64,000 bases of DNA from Pseudomonas viridiflava (GCF_900589395.1 NZ_UUIS01000060.1:1-64000); one strand, 5' to 3'. Counted from the stretch's first letter, positions 28,650-38,134 are shown. Numbers and translations: made by a program. The notes: generated from the letters alone by a model not told the origin.

Positions 28650-29075
28650 TTACTCGTCAGCGTTATCGCTAACGTCACTGTTGTCGCTGTCATCGCCATC
28701 GGCGCTGTCAGAGTGCTCAGGACGGTCACGACGCTCACGGCGCTCGCTGCGGTTCTCTTCAGCCTTGAGCATCTCGGACTGGCCGGTAACGGCTTCGTCG
28801 CGACGGATGACCAGGTTACGGATCACGGCATCGTTGTAGCGGAAGTTGTCTTCCAGCTCGGCCAGGGCCTTGCCGGTGCACTCAACGTTCAGCATCACGT
28901 AGTGAGCCTTGTGAACATTGTTGATTGCATAGGCCAGTTGACGACGGCCCCAGTCTTCCAGACGGTGAACCTTGCCACCGTCTTCTTCGATCAGCTTGGT
29001 GTAACGCTCAACCATGCCGCCGACTTGTTCGCTCTGATCCGGGTGGACCAGAAAGATGATTTCGTAATGACGCAT
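28650..29075 (-). CDS. rpsF: 30S ribosomal protein S6 (bS6)
   Basis: This 141-residue protein has the S6 fold (MRHYEIIFLVHPDQSEQV, LEDWGRRQLAYAINNVHKAHYVMLNVE, then FRYNDAVIRNLVIRRDEAVTG). It carries a long acidic and serine-rich tail (about 105-141, ending SDNADE). S6 tails in gammaproteobacteria are substrates for RimK glutamate ligation, so this C-terminus could be extended after translation. The first gene of the rpsF-rpsR-rplI unit. AAGGAG lies before ATG 29075. Confidence 0.98.
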   Translation of the reverse strand: MRHYEIIFLVHPDQSEQVGGMVERYTKLIEEDGGKVHRLEDWGRRQLAYAINNVHKAHYVMLNVECTGKALAELEDNFRYNDAVIRNLVIRRDEAVTGQSEMLKAEENRSERRERRDRPEHSDSADGDDSDNSDVSDNADE

Positions 29076-29194
29076 GAATGCTCCTTACGGGTTGTAGCCT
29101 GCCACGAAATGTGGTCAGACAAGGAGTGAATGACTCGAGTGTGCCTTGCTCATGGTCAGGCACATGATGGCCTGCCGCGACAGCAAGGGGCGCA

Positions 29195-29223
29195 ATTGTA
29201 GAGAAGGGGCAGGTGCGGCGCAA
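29195..29223 (-). promoter_or_regulatory. Sigma70 promoter of the rpsF operon
   Basis: Read on the minus strand, TTGCGC (29218-29223) and TACAAT (29195-29200) are 17 bases apart. Transcription would start near 29188, leaving a leader of about 112 bases before rpsF. The leader could fold into GTGCCT/AGGCAC and CCAC/GTGG hairpins and may host the S6:S18 autoregulatory site known from other bacteria; I could not confirm that motif. The rest of the 364-base gap 29076-29439 holds only the rlmB terminator. Confidence 0.75.
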
Positions 29224-29392
29224 GGCAATTGGTGATTATTTGAACAGCGTATTCCAGACCCGCCTGTTCGCGTCCCATTCTGCCTGTCATTGCCCGACAC
29301 GGCCGCTGCGCGCCTGCCAGAACGGTTCATGCGGCCAGCGTTGTCCGCGTAGATAGTGGGAGTCGATCGACCGGTGATTTTTCTCCCGGATA

Positions 29393-29423
29393 AAAAATAC
29401 CCCGAACAGGCCGGGGTATTTTT
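29393..29423. terminator. Terminator after rlmB
   Basis: AAAAATACCCCG (29393-29404) pairs with CGGGGTATTTTT (29412-29423), a 12-bp stem that ends in a T run on both strands, 16 bases past the rlmB stop. Confidence 0.9.
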
Positions 29424-29439
29424 CAGGCAGGCAAGCCGC

Positions 29440-30198
29440 TTACTTCTTGCTCACCGACTTGGCGCTGCGCTGCCTCAAGGCTTCGAACAGGCACACACCG
29501 GAAGCCACCGAAACGTTGAGGCTGCTGACGCTGCCCGCCATCGGCAGGCGCACCAGGAAGTCGCAATGCTCGCGGGTCAGGCGGCGCATGCCCTTGCCTT
29601 CGGCCCCCATGACCAGCACGATCGGCCCGGTCAGGTCCTGCTCGTACAGCTCCTGCTCGGCCTCGCCAGCGGTGCCGACGATCCATAGACCGCGATTCTG
29701 GAGTTTTTCCAGGGTACGGGCCAGGTTGGTCACGGCCACCAGCGGAATCACTTCGGCGGCGCCACAAGCTACCTTGCGCACGGTCGCATTGAGCGTCGCC
29801 GACTTGTCCTTGGGCACCAGCACTGCCAAGGCACCGGCCGCATCGGCAGTGCGCAGGCAGGCGCCGAGGTTGTGCGGGTCGGTCACACCGTCGAGCACCA
29901 GCAATAGCGGCGGGCCTTCATGACGCTCGAGCAATTCGTCGAGCATCGCCTCGCCCCAGACCTGACTGGGGCTGACTTCGGCCACCACGCCCTGATGCAC
30001 GCCCTCGACCCAGGCGTCCATTTCGCGCCGTTCGGCCTGGCCGATCTGCACACGATTCAGCCCGGCCAGCTCGACCAGGGTCTGCACCCGTGGCTCGCTG
30101 CGCCCTTCGGCCAGCCAGATCTGCTTGACCCGCTTGGGGTGATGACGCAACAGCGCTTCTACGGCATGCACGCCGTAGATTTTTTCCAGGTCACTCAT
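29440..30198 (-). CDS. rlmB: 23S rRNA (guanosine(2251)-2'-O)-methyltransferase RlmB
   Basis: The 252-residue SPOUT methyltransferase has an N-terminal substrate-binding domain (about 1-75) and the knotted catalytic domain with LDGVTDPHNLGACLRTADAAG, IVLVMGAEGKGMRRL and the C-terminal motif LPMAGSVSSLNVSVASGV. It methylates ribose of G2251 in the peptidyl transferase loop. Its start overlaps the rnr stop by four bases, so both are made from one message. The hairpin at 29393-29423 ends the unit. Confidence 0.96.
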   Translation of the reverse strand: MSDLEKIYGVHAVEALLRHHPKRVKQIWLAEGRSEPRVQTLVELAGLNRVQIGQAERREMDAWVEGVHQGVVAEVSPSQVWGEAMLDELLERHEGPPLLLVLDGVTDPHNLGACLRTADAAGALAVLVPKDKSATLNATVRKVACGAAEVIPLVAVTNLARTLEKLQNRGLWIVGTAGEAEQELYEQDLTGPIVLVMGAEGKGMRRLTREHCDFLVRLPMAGSVSSLNVSVASGVCLFEALRQRSAKSVSKK

Positions 30199-32810
30199 GT
30201 CTTGCCCTTGGTCTTGGACCGCGACGGCCCCTTGCGGTGCTTGCTGGGCTTGCCCGACGAGTCCTCAGTGCGCGAAGGCTTGCTCGACGACTTGCCGGCG
30301 CCCTTGGCTTCGTTCAGCAGCGCCTGCTTGAGTTCGCGACTCTTGCGCACCTCGGCATTCTTGGCGACCGCATCGCTGGGGTAGTAGGCATCGCTGGCAG
30401 TACGCTTGCCAGAGGCCTTGTCCGCGGACTTGTCGCTCGACTTGCGACGCTCGCCGCGGGCCGGCGCAGGTGCGGCTGCCTTCTTGGCCTCGGCCGGTGG
30501 CGCAGTCTCGTGCATGCGCTGCTTGCGCTTGCCCGGTGCGACCGTCTCTGCCGTCTTGGCCTTGGCCGACACTTCGAAATCGATCTTGCGCTCGTCCAGG
30601 TCGACCCGCATGACCTTGACCTCGACGGTGTCGCCCAGGCGATAGCTGCGACCGCTGCGCTCGCCGGCCAGGCGATGGTGCACCGGGTCGAAGTGGTAGT
30701 AGTCGTCCGGCAGCGCGGTGACATGCACCAGGCCTTCGACATAGATGTCGATCAGCTCGACGAACAGGCCAAAGCCGGTCACGGCGGTGATCAGGCCAGG
30801 GAAGGACTCGCCGACGCGGTCCTTCATGAACTCGCACTTGAGCCAGTTGACCACGTCACGCGTGGCTTCGTCGGCACGGCGCTCGCTCATCGAGCACTGC
30901 TCGCCCAATTGCTCGAGCTGCGGCTCGTCGTACGGGTAGATGCGCGCCTTGGGAATGGTGGCGGCATCGGCACGACGCACATGCGAAGTCTCGCGCTTGG
31001 AGCGGATCACGCTGCGGATCGCCCGGTGTGTGAGCAGGTCAGGGTAGCGACGGATCGGCGAGGTGAAGTGGGTGTACGCCTCGTAGTTCAAACCGAAGTG
31101 GCCGTTGTTGTCGGCGGTGTACACCGCCTGGCTCAGCGAACGCAGCATCACGGTCTGGATCAGGTGATGGTCCGGGCGCTCGCGCACGGTTTCCAGCAGG
31201 GCCTGGTAATCCTTGGGCGACGGGCCGTCCTTGCCCTTGTGCAACGACAGCCCGAGCTCGCCGAGGAACGCACTGAGCTTTTCCAGGCGCTCCGGCGGCG
31301 GGCCGTCGTGGACGCGGTACAAGGCCGGAATTTCATGCTTCTTGAGAAACTCGGCAGTGGCCACGTTGGCCGCCAGCATGCATTCCTCGATCAGCTTGTG
31401 GGCATCGTTGCGCGTGGTCGGCCGGATTTCGGCAATCTTGCGCTCGGAACCGAAGATGATCCGGGTTTCCTGGGTCTCGAAGTCGATGGCGCCACGCGCA
31501 TGACGCGCGCCGAGCAGCACCTTGTACAGCGCATACAGCTGCTTGAGGTCCGGCACCACTTCGTTGTACTCGTCGCGCAGCTTGCGCGCTTCGGAGGTAC
31601 GGCCGTGTTCGAGGAGGGTGCTGACCTTGTTATAGGTCAGGCGCGCATGCGAATGGATGACGGCTTCATAGAAGACGTAGTCGACCATCTCGCCGGTCTT
31701 GGAGAAGTCCATCTCGCAGACCATCGCCAGACGGTCGACGTGCGGGTTCAGCGAGCACAGGCCGTTGGACAGTTCTTCAGGCAGCATCGGGATGACGCGC
31801 TCGGGGAAGTACACCGAGTTGCCACGCACCTGGGCTTCGTCGTCAAGCGCCGAACCGATCTTGACGTAGCTGGAAACGTCGGCAATCGCCACGTACAGCT
31901 TCCAGCCGCCCGAGAACAGGCGCAGCTTGCCCGGACGGGCTTCGCAGTAGACCGCATCGTCGAAGTCGCGGGCGTCCTCGCCATCAATGGTCACGAAAGG
32001 CAGATGGCGCAGGTCGATGCGATTGGCCTTGTCCTTCTCTTCGACCTCAGGCTTGAGCCGCGCGGCCTCCTTGAGAACCGCTTGTGGCCAGACATGCGGA
32101 ATGTCGTAGCTGCGCAACGCCACGTCGATTTCCATGCCCGGAGCCATGTAGTTGCCCACGACTTCGACCACATCGCCTTGCGGCTGGAAACGCGGGGTCG
32201 GCCAGTGGGTGATTTTCACCTCGACGAACTGACCCACCTTGGCGCCACCGTTGCGACCGGTGGTGACCAGCACTTCCTGCTGGATCTTGGGGTTGTCCGG
32301 CGTCACGAAGCCAATGCCGCTTTCTTCGAAATAGCGGCCCACGATGGATTCGTGCGCACGGGAGATCACCTCGACGATCACACCTTCGCGGCGCCCGCGG
32401 CGGTCCAGGCCGGAGACACGTGCCAAGGCGCGGTCGCCGTCGAACACCAGGCGCATCTGGCCCGGGCTCATGAACAGGTCGTCAGACCCGTCGTCAGGGA
32501 CCAGAAAGCCAAAACCGTCGCGGTGGCCGCTGATGCGGCCCAGGATCAGGTCCAGCTTGTCGACCGGTGCATAGGTGCCGCGACGGGTGTAGATCAGCTG
32601 GCCATCACGCTCCATCGCCCGCAGGCGGCGGCGCAAGGCCTCGAACTGGTCTTCGGTGGTCAGGCCGAACTCGTCGACCAGTTGCTCGCGGCTGGCCGGC
32701 GAACCACGCTCGGCAAGGTGCTGCAGGATCAGCTCGCGGCTGGGAATGGGGTTTTCGTATTTTTCCGCTTCTCGAGCGGCCTCGGGATCGAGGGACTGCC
32801 AATCGGCCAT
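30195..32810 (-). CDS. rnr: Ribonuclease R
   Basis: This 871-residue 3'-5' exoribonuclease degrades structured RNA and takes part in rRNA quality control. In order: a winged-helix-like N-terminus (about 20-85), two cold-shock domains (about 85-240), the RNB catalytic domain (about 260-590) with the acidic cluster DGEDARDFDDAVYC, an S1 domain (about 640-730), and a long Lys/Ser/Ala-rich tail (about 740-871). The lysine-rich tail is longer than average and is typical of pseudomonads. AAGGTG lies nine bases before ATG 32810. It is first in a two-gene unit with rlmB. Confidence 0.97.
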   Translation of the reverse strand: MADWQSLDPEAAREAEKYENPIPSRELILQHLAERGSPASREQLVDEFGLTTEDQFEALRRRLRAMERDGQLIYTRRGTYAPVDKLDLILGRISGHRDGFGFLVPDDGSDDLFMSPGQMRLVFDGDRALARVSGLDRRGRREGVIVEVISRAHESIVGRYFEESGIGFVTPDNPKIQQEVLVTTGRNGGAKVGQFVEVKITHWPTPRFQPQGDVVEVVGNYMAPGMEIDVALRSYDIPHVWPQAVLKEAARLKPEVEEKDKANRIDLRHLPFVTIDGEDARDFDDAVYCEARPGKLRLFSGGWKLYVAIADVSSYVKIGSALDDEAQVRGNSVYFPERVIPMLPEELSNGLCSLNPHVDRLAMVCEMDFSKTGEMVDYVFYEAVIHSHARLTYNKVSTLLEHGRTSEARKLRDEYNEVVPDLKQLYALYKVLLGARHARGAIDFETQETRIIFGSERKIAEIRPTTRNDAHKLIEECMLAANVATAEFLKKHEIPALYRVHDGPPPERLEKLSAFLGELGLSLHKGKDGPSPKDYQALLETVRERPDHHLIQTVMLRSLSQAVYTADNNGHFGLNYEAYTHFTSPIRRYPDLLTHRAIRSVIRSKRETSHVRRADAATIPKARIYPYDEPQLEQLGEQCSMSERRADEATRDVVNWLKCEFMKDRVGESFPGLITAVTGFGLFVELIDIYVEGLVHVTALPDDYYHFDPVHHRLAGERSGRSYRLGDTVEVKVMRVDLDERKIDFEVSAKAKTAETVAPGKRKQRMHETAPPAEAKKAAAPAPARGERRKSSDKSADKASGKRTASDAYYPSDAVAKNAEVRKSRELKQALLNEAKGAGKSSSKPSRTEDSSGKPSKHRKGPSRSKTKGKT

Positions 32811-33034
32811 TAGTATTCATTCACCTTTTCGGAAGGGCGCAGTTTCGCATATACAGGATTGAAACGCTAAGCAGCCGTTTCAGCCCCCTGATCACTTTTT
32901 TTCAAAAAACCCAAAAAAGAGCTTTACAGGCCATAAGGCCATCCCTAAGATGCGCACCACAACGACAGCCAACGCTGTGTTGAGTTGAAACAGACAGCAT
33001 TCTCGAACGAAATTGCTGTTGAAAGCAACGAGTT

Positions 33035-33121
33035 GCCCAGATGGTGAAATTGGTAGACACGCCAGCTTCAGGTGCTGGTGACCGCAAGGTCGTGGAAGTT
33101 CGAGTCTTCTTCTGGGCACCA
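33035..33121 (+). tRNA. tRNA-Leu (anticodon CAG), copy 1
   Basis: The 87-base gene starts GCCCAGA and ends TCTGGGCACCA, a perfect 7-bp acceptor stem with encoded CCA. The anticodon stem CCAGC/GCTGG encloses TTCAGGT, giving anticodon CAG. A long variable arm (class II) and the TTCGAGT T-loop confirm leucine type. Confidence 0.97.
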
Positions 33122-33126
33122 ATTCA

Positions 33127-33149
33127 AAAACAAGGTAATGCCTTGTTTT
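33127..33149 (+). terminator. Hairpin after the first tRNA-Leu
   Basis: AAAACAAGG (33127-33135) and CCTTGTTTT (33141-33149) form a 9-bp stem ending in four T. It may terminate or separate the two tRNA transcripts. Confidence 0.65.
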
Positions 33150-33198
33150 AAAGTAGACCAGGATTCAATCCAGGTCTCACGCTTCAAATGCAATATCC

Positions 33199-33285
33199 GC
33201 CCAGGTGGTGAAATTGGTAGACACGCCAGCTTCAGGTGCTGGTGACCTTACGGTCGTGGAAGTTCGAGTCTTCTCCTGGGCACCA
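33199..33285 (+). tRNA. tRNA-Leu (anticodon CAG), copy 2
   Basis: The sequence is nearly identical to the copy at 33035. It starts GCCCAGG and ends CCTGGGCACCA, so the seventh acceptor pair is G-C instead of A-T, with both sides changed together. The variable-arm loop reads CTTACGG instead of CGCAAGG. The anticodon is again CAG and CCA is encoded. Confidence 0.97.
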
Positions 33286-33291
33286 ATTCAG

Positions 33292-33320
33292 ACAAAACCG
33301 AGCCAAGTGCTCGGTTTTGT
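33292..33320 (+). terminator. Terminator after the second tRNA-Leu
   Basis: ACAAAACCGAGC (33292-33303) pairs perfectly with GCTCGGTTTTGT (33309-33320) around a 5-base loop, seven bases after the tRNA. Confidence 0.88.
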
Positions 33321-33357
33321 GCTTTCTGGCATATGACTTTCGAGCAACCTGCGTGCC

Positions 33358-33485
33358 GTAGGAGCGCGCTTGCCCGCGACCGGCTGCGTTAGCAGTCGTA
33401 AAATTTTGGCGTTTACACGATTTTGCGAGCGCTATGCACTCGGTCGCGGTGGTCCGGCATTCCGGCAAGCCCCCCCTGCTTGCCG
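33358..33485. repeat. REP-type elements between tRNA-Leu and the chemoreceptor gene
   Basis: GTAGGAGCGCGCTTGCCCGCG (33358-33378) is a typical Pseudomonas REP core. A second hairpin CGGCAAGC/GCTTGCCG (33463-33485) lies just beyond the end of the chemoreceptor gene and could also stabilise or end its message. Confidence 0.65.
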
Positions 33486-33505
33486 CGAGCCAGCGCCCCA
33501 CCCGA

Positions 33506-35467
33506 TCACGCCTTGAACTGTCCCAGACTGGCCTTCAGTTGTGCAGCCAGCCCATTGAGCACCTTGCCGCTGGCCGTGGTTGCCGACACCGCCTTGGCCG
33601 CACGCTCGGCCTGGGCATGGATCACCTCGACGCGTCCGCGAACAGCCTGTGCGCCTTGCGCCTGATGCACAGCGGCCTGGGTTGCCAGGCCGATCGCGGC
33701 ATGCACCTGCTCGACCGACTCCTGCACCGACTGCTGCAAGCGGGTGCTGTCACGCAACACTGCCAGCCCCTCCTTGGCCTGTCGGCCAGCCTGATCGATG
33801 GCGGCCACTGCCTCCTTGGCGCCACGCTGCAGCGCGCCGATGTGGGCCTGAATGTCGCCCGTCGAACGCTGGGTCTTGCTGGCCAGCGCCCGCACCTCGT
33901 CGGCCACCACCGCAAAGCCGCGCCCGGTCTCGCCGGCACGCGCTGCCTCAATGGCGGCGTTCAAGGCCAACAGGTTGGTCTGCTCGGCAATTCCGTGAAT
34001 CACCTCCAGCACCACTTCGATCTGCTGGCTCTGCTGGGCCAGGCGCTCGATCACCTGCGCACCGGTCTCGACCTGCCCGGCCAGGGCCTCGATCAAGCCA
34101 CCGACCTGATTGGAAGTCCGTGTGTTTTCGTCGGTCGCACGCTTGATGCCCACCACCTGCTGCAAGGCGGCCTGCATGGCCTGGCTTTCGTTCTGCGCCT
34201 CGTCGGCCATGCGTTCCAGCGCCTGCAGGCTGGCCGCCACCTCATCGCGCTGCAACTCGGCGGCAGCATCGGCACCGGCATTGCGCTCGCTCATCACCCC
34301 GATCTCGACGCCGGTACGCTGCGCCACGTCACCCGCCTCACGGACAATAGGCTGGAGCTTGTCGACGAAGCGGTTGACGGCCGCCGACATATCACCAATC
34401 TCGTCATTGCTGTCGAGCCTGACACGCTTGGTCAGGTCACCCTCTCCCGCCGCCAGGTCATTGAGCGCGGCAATCAGCAGGCGCAATTTGTTGACGACCC
34501 GATGCCCGAGCACGGCCGCGACCAGCAGCAGTACGCCCAGCCCTATTAGCGCCAGGCTCAAGCCAATTCTCCAACGCAGTGATTCAGCCGCTTCCTTGAC
34601 CGCCTTGCGGGTGTTGTCCGCCATGGTGCCGGCGGTGCTGTGCGCCGTTTGCAAGCGGCTGCGCAAGGCCGCCGAACTGCCTGCCGAAGCATCGGCCAGG
34701 CTGGCAGACACCAATTGCTCGCCACTGGTAATCAGGGTCGAGAAACGCTTGTCCAGCGCCACCAGGCTTTCTTCGACCTGCGTGGTCGACACGCCCATGC
34801 GCAGCTTGCCGATCTCGACACCATTGGGACTTATCGACGCTTCGACGTAATACACACCAGGGTCGGTCCTGGCAGCATCGAGCACCTTGTCCATGGCCCG
34901 CTCGCCCTGCCCGTTGGCCAGCAGCGTCTTGATCTTGGGATTGTCGCGGTCCAGATAACGGGTCAAGTGCTCGCCAGCCGCATCGTCATACACCACGAAC
35001 AGCACGTTGGGATTGCGCTGGGCGCGCCGGGCGAATTCGGACAGGGTCGGAGTGTCGTTATCCCACATGGCGCGCGGCGCTACGGCCGCCAGCAATTCGG
35101 CCATGTCGTTGGTCGATTCACGCAGGTTCTTTTCCAGCGTGGCACGCAATTGTGCCTGCTCGTCCTTCAGACGGGTGGACAATCCCTGGCTCAGGCGCTG
35201 CTGGGTATTGACCGACAAGGCGTTGAGGCTGGAGGCCACTTCGTTACTGGCCTGCTCCAGCTGTGAGGAGAGTTGTTGCGAATCTACCCCCAGGCTTTGT
35301 GCCAGATCCGCTTCCAGAGCGGTGACGGTGCTTCGCGTCAGCGCAACCGCGATCAGGACCTGCACCAAAAGAGCAATGCCGAGTGCAATGAACACCGGCC
35401 GCAGCAAGCGACTACGCAGAAGAGACAGGACAGCTGACACAGGAGACACCCCCGACACGAACGCCAT
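33506..35467 (-). CDS. Methyl-accepting chemotaxis protein
   Basis: This 653-residue chemoreceptor has a membrane segment at about 22-44, a periplasmic sensor region (about 45-290) with helical and Cache-like character, a second membrane segment (about 300-320), a HAMP domain (about 322-375) and a long cytoplasmic signalling domain. The hairpin tip EQTNLLALNAAIEAARAGETGRGFAVVADEVRALASKT is the invariant CheA/CheW contact. The ligand cannot be read from the sequence. There is no CheR-binding pentapeptide at the C-terminus. ATG 35467 has only a weak ribosome site. The gene stands alone. Confidence 0.93.
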   Translation of the reverse strand: MAFVSGVSPVSAVLSLLRSRLLRPVFIALGIALLVQVLIAVALTRSTVTALEADLAQSLGVDSQQLSSQLEQASNEVASSLNALSVNTQQRLSQGLSTRLKDEQAQLRATLEKNLRESTNDMAELLAAVAPRAMWDNDTPTLSEFARRAQRNPNVLFVVYDDAAGEHLTRYLDRDNPKIKTLLANGQGERAMDKVLDAARTDPGVYYVEASISPNGVEIGKLRMGVSTTQVEESLVALDKRFSTLITSGEQLVSASLADASAGSSAALRSRLQTAHSTAGTMADNTRKAVKEAAESLRWRIGLSLALIGLGVLLLVAAVLGHRVVNKLRLLIAALNDLAAGEGDLTKRVRLDSNDEIGDMSAAVNRFVDKLQPIVREAGDVAQRTGVEIGVMSERNAGADAAAELQRDEVAASLQALERMADEAQNESQAMQAALQQVVGIKRATDENTRTSNQVGGLIEALAGQVETGAQVIERLAQQSQQIEVVLEVIHGIAEQTNLLALNAAIEAARAGETGRGFAVVADEVRALASKTQRSTGDIQAHIGALQRGAKEAVAAIDQAGRQAKEGLAVLRDSTRLQQSVQESVEQVHAAIGLATQAAVHQAQGAQAVRGRVEVIHAQAERAAKAVSATTASGKVLNGLAAQLKASLGQFKA

Positions 35468-35543
35468 TAAAGTGATGGCACTTTTTCTGACGTTTCTACA
35501 GCAATTGCCGTGCCGGCAGCAAGACGCAGGTCAAGCAGAAATG

Positions 35544-35571
35544 ACAAAGGGCCGCAATCGCGACCCTTTGT
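35544..35571 (-). terminator. Terminator after purA
   Basis: ACAAAGGG (35544-35551) pairs with CCCTTTGT (35564-35571), with three further inner pairs, 32 bases past the purA stop. Confidence 0.7.
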
Positions 35572-35602
35572 CTGTACAACCGTTTCACACAGCTGCGATC
35601 AA

Positions 35603-36895
35603 TCAGGCAAACGGATGACGCAGCACGATGGTCTCGTTGCGGTCCGGGCCGGTGGAGATGATGTCGATCGGGGCATTGACCAGCTCTTCGATGCGCTTGA
35701 TGTAGGCACGCGCATTGGCGGGCAGGTCTTCCAGGGTCTTGGCACCCAGGGTCGACTCGCTCCAGCCTGGCATCTGCTCGTAGACAGGACGCAGGCCGAT
35801 GTAGCTGTCGGAGTCGGTTGGCGCATCGATCACGGCACCGGCTTCGTTTTCGTAGCCGACACAGATGTTGATGGTTTCCAGACCGTCGAGCACGTCCAGC
35901 TTGGTCAGGCAGATACCCGAGATACTGTTGATTTCGATGGCGCGACGCAGGATCACGGCATCGAACCAGCCACAGCGGCGGGCGCGACCGGTGGTCGAAC
36001 CGAACTCATGACCACGCTTGGCCAGGAAAGCACCGATGTCGTCGAACAGTTCGGTCGGGAACGGGCCGGAACCGACACGCGTGGTGTAGGCCTTGGTGAT
36101 ACCCAGGATGTAGTCCAGGTACAGCGGGCCGAAACCGGAGCCGGTGGCGATGCCGCCAGCGGTGGTGTTGGAGCTGGTGACGTACGGGTAGGTACCGTGG
36201 TCGATGTCCAGCAGCGAACCCTGGGCACCTTCGAACATGATGTCCTTGCCGTCACGACGGAACTCATGCAGCGTCGCGGTAACGTCCAGCATCAGCGGCT
36301 TGAGCAGCTCGGCGTATTCCATGCACTCGTCGAGCGTCTTCTGGAAGTCGATGGCTGGCTCTTTGTAGTAATGGACCAGCTGGAAGTTGTGGTAGTCCAG
36401 CAACTCGCCCAGCTTGGCGGCAAAACGCTCGCGATGGAACAGGTCGCCGATGCGCAGGCCGCGACGGGCCACCTTGTCTTCGTAGGCCGGGCCGATGCCG
36501 CGACCGGTGGTACCGATCTTCAGCTCGCCACGGGCCTTCTCGCGCGCCTGGTCCAGCGCGACGTGGTAGGACAGGATCAGCGGGCAGGACGGGCTGATGC
36601 GCAGGCGCTCGCGCACCGGAATGCCCTTCTCCTCAAGCTTGACGATTTCACGCATGAGCGCATCGGGCGCCACGACCACGCCGTTACCGATCAGGCACTG
36701 CACGCCTTCGCGCAGTACACCGGACGGGATCAGGTGCAGTACGGTCTTTTCACCGTCGATCACCAGCGTGTGGCCCGCGTTGTGGCCACCCTGATAACGC
36801 ACGACGGCGGTAGCATGTTCGGTCAGCAGATCAACGATCTTGCCTTTGCCCTCATCACCCCATTGGGTGCCCAGGACTACGACATTCTTACCCAT
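35603..36895 (-). CDS. purA: Adenylosuccinate synthetase
   Basis: The 430-residue enzyme joins IMP and aspartate using GTP to make adenylosuccinate, the committed step to AMP. It shows the N-terminal P-loop-like GTQWGDEGKGK, the IMP-binding TTGRGIGPAYEDK and the C-terminal guanine-binding stretch ending STGPDRNETI. ATG 36895 follows GAGGA; the five-codon longer frame is less likely because the conserved N-terminus begins here. It follows hisZ on the same strand by 54 bases, an arrangement seen in many pseudomonads. Confidence 0.97.
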   Translation of the reverse strand: MGKNVVVLGTQWGDEGKGKIVDLLTEHATAVVRYQGGHNAGHTLVIDGEKTVLHLIPSGVLREGVQCLIGNGVVVAPDALMREIVKLEEKGIPVRERLRISPSCPLILSYHVALDQAREKARGELKIGTTGRGIGPAYEDKVARRGLRIGDLFHRERFAAKLGELLDYHNFQLVHYYKEPAIDFQKTLDECMEYAELLKPLMLDVTATLHEFRRDGKDIMFEGAQGSLLDIDHGTYPYVTSSNTTAGGIATGSGFGPLYLDYILGITKAYTTRVGSGPFPTELFDDIGAFLAKRGHEFGSTTGRARRCGWFDAVILRRAIEINSISGICLTKLDVLDGLETINICVGYENEAGAVIDAPTDSDSYIGLRPVYEQMPGWSESTLGAKTLEDLPANARAYIKRIEELVNAPIDIISTGPDRNETIVLRHPFA

Positions 36896-36949
36896 AACAC
36901 TTGTCCTCATTCACGCAAACTTGGTACCGGCGGTGCCGGCAGGAATAAC

Positions 36950-38134
36950 TCAGGCCAGCGGCAGTACTTGCCAGTGCTCGCCCTGCTGGATCAACTGCCG
37001 GTCGCAGCCAGCTTCTCGCGCGGCGCTTACCTGCTGCCCAGGCAAGGCCTGGACGACACGCTGCCCGTCTTTGCGCAACTGGCAGATGTGCTGCCAGAGC
37101 GTCGAATCCGTGCTGTCCGGCACCCAGATGCCGCCGGACGGAAGTTCGATTTCAGCCTGTCCCAGGGTCACCAGGGTTTTCAGGTCGGTGGAAAAACCGG
37201 TGGCCGGACGCGCCCGGCCGAAGTCAGCGCCGATGTCGTCGTAACGACCGCCCTGCGCAATCGACTCGCCAACACCGGGCACGAACGCGGCAAACACCAC
37301 GCCGGTGTGGTAGTGGTAGCCACGCAACTCGCCCAGGTCGAAATACAACGGCAGCGCCGGGAAGCGAGCGGTCAATCGCTGCGCGACCACCACCAGGTCA
37401 TCCAGGGCCGCCAAGACCTGCGCAGGTGCACCGGCCAGACGATCACGCGCGGCCGTCAGCACCTCACGGTCGCCACACAGATCCACCAGCGCGCGCAACA
37501 TGCCAGCCAGGTCAGCCGGCAGGCCTGCGGTCAGGGTCACGACCTCGTCGATGGCCTTGCGCTGCAAGGCGTCGAACAGCAATTGCTCGACTTCGCCAGA
37601 CAGGCCGGCCGCGCGCGCCAGGCCACGGTAGATCCCCACGTGCCCCAGATCCATGTGCACATCCGGCACTTCGGCCAATTGCAGCATGCCCAGCATCAGG
37701 CTGATGACTTCGACGTCACTGCTGGTGCTGGCATCGCCATACAACTCGGCGCCCAACTGGATCGGGCTGCGCGAGTTGGACAGGGCACGCGGCTTGGCAT
37801 GCAGTACGCTGCCGGCATAGCACAGGCGTGTCGGCCCTTCGCGCTTGAGGGTGTGTGCATCGATACGCGCCACCTGTGGCGTGATGTCGGCGCGAAAGCC
37901 CATCTGCCGGCCCGATTGCGGGTCGATCACCTTGAAGGTGCGCAGGTCCAGATCGGACCCTGCGCCAATCAGCAGCGATTCCAGGTATTCGATATGCGGG
38001 GTGACGACGAACTCATAGCCCCAGCTCTGGAACAGATCCAACACCCGACGCCGCGCGACTTCGATACGCGCAGCTTCCGGTGGCAGTACTTCTTCGATGC
38101 CATCTGGTAGCAGCCAGCGGTCAACCGTTGCCAT
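36950..38134 (-). CDS. hisZ: ATP phosphoribosyltransferase regulatory subunit HisZ
   Basis: This 394-residue protein resembles histidyl-tRNA synthetase (motif 2 region FRADITPQVARIDAH) but lacks the anticodon-binding domain. HisZ forms a complex with the short HisG and is needed for the first step of histidine synthesis. Its presence predicts a short-form hisG elsewhere in the genome. AAGGGGA lies about nine bases before ATG 38134, which rules out the longer frame. It lies between hflC and purA but behind hairpins that separate it from hflKC. Confidence 0.95.
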   Translation of the reverse strand: MATVDRWLLPDGIEEVLPPEAARIEVARRRVLDLFQSWGYEFVVTPHIEYLESLLIGAGSDLDLRTFKVIDPQSGRQMGFRADITPQVARIDAHTLKREGPTRLCYAGSVLHAKPRALSNSRSPIQLGAELYGDASTSSDVEVISLMLGMLQLAEVPDVHMDLGHVGIYRGLARAAGLSGEVEQLLFDALQRKAIDEVVTLTAGLPADLAGMLRALVDLCGDREVLTAARDRLAGAPAQVLAALDDLVVVAQRLTARFPALPLYFDLGELRGYHYHTGVVFAAFVPGVGESIAQGGRYDDIGADFGRARPATGFSTDLKTLVTLGQAEIELPSGGIWVPDSTDSTLWQHICQLRKDGQRVVQALPGQQVSAAREAGCDRQLIQQGEHWQVLPLA

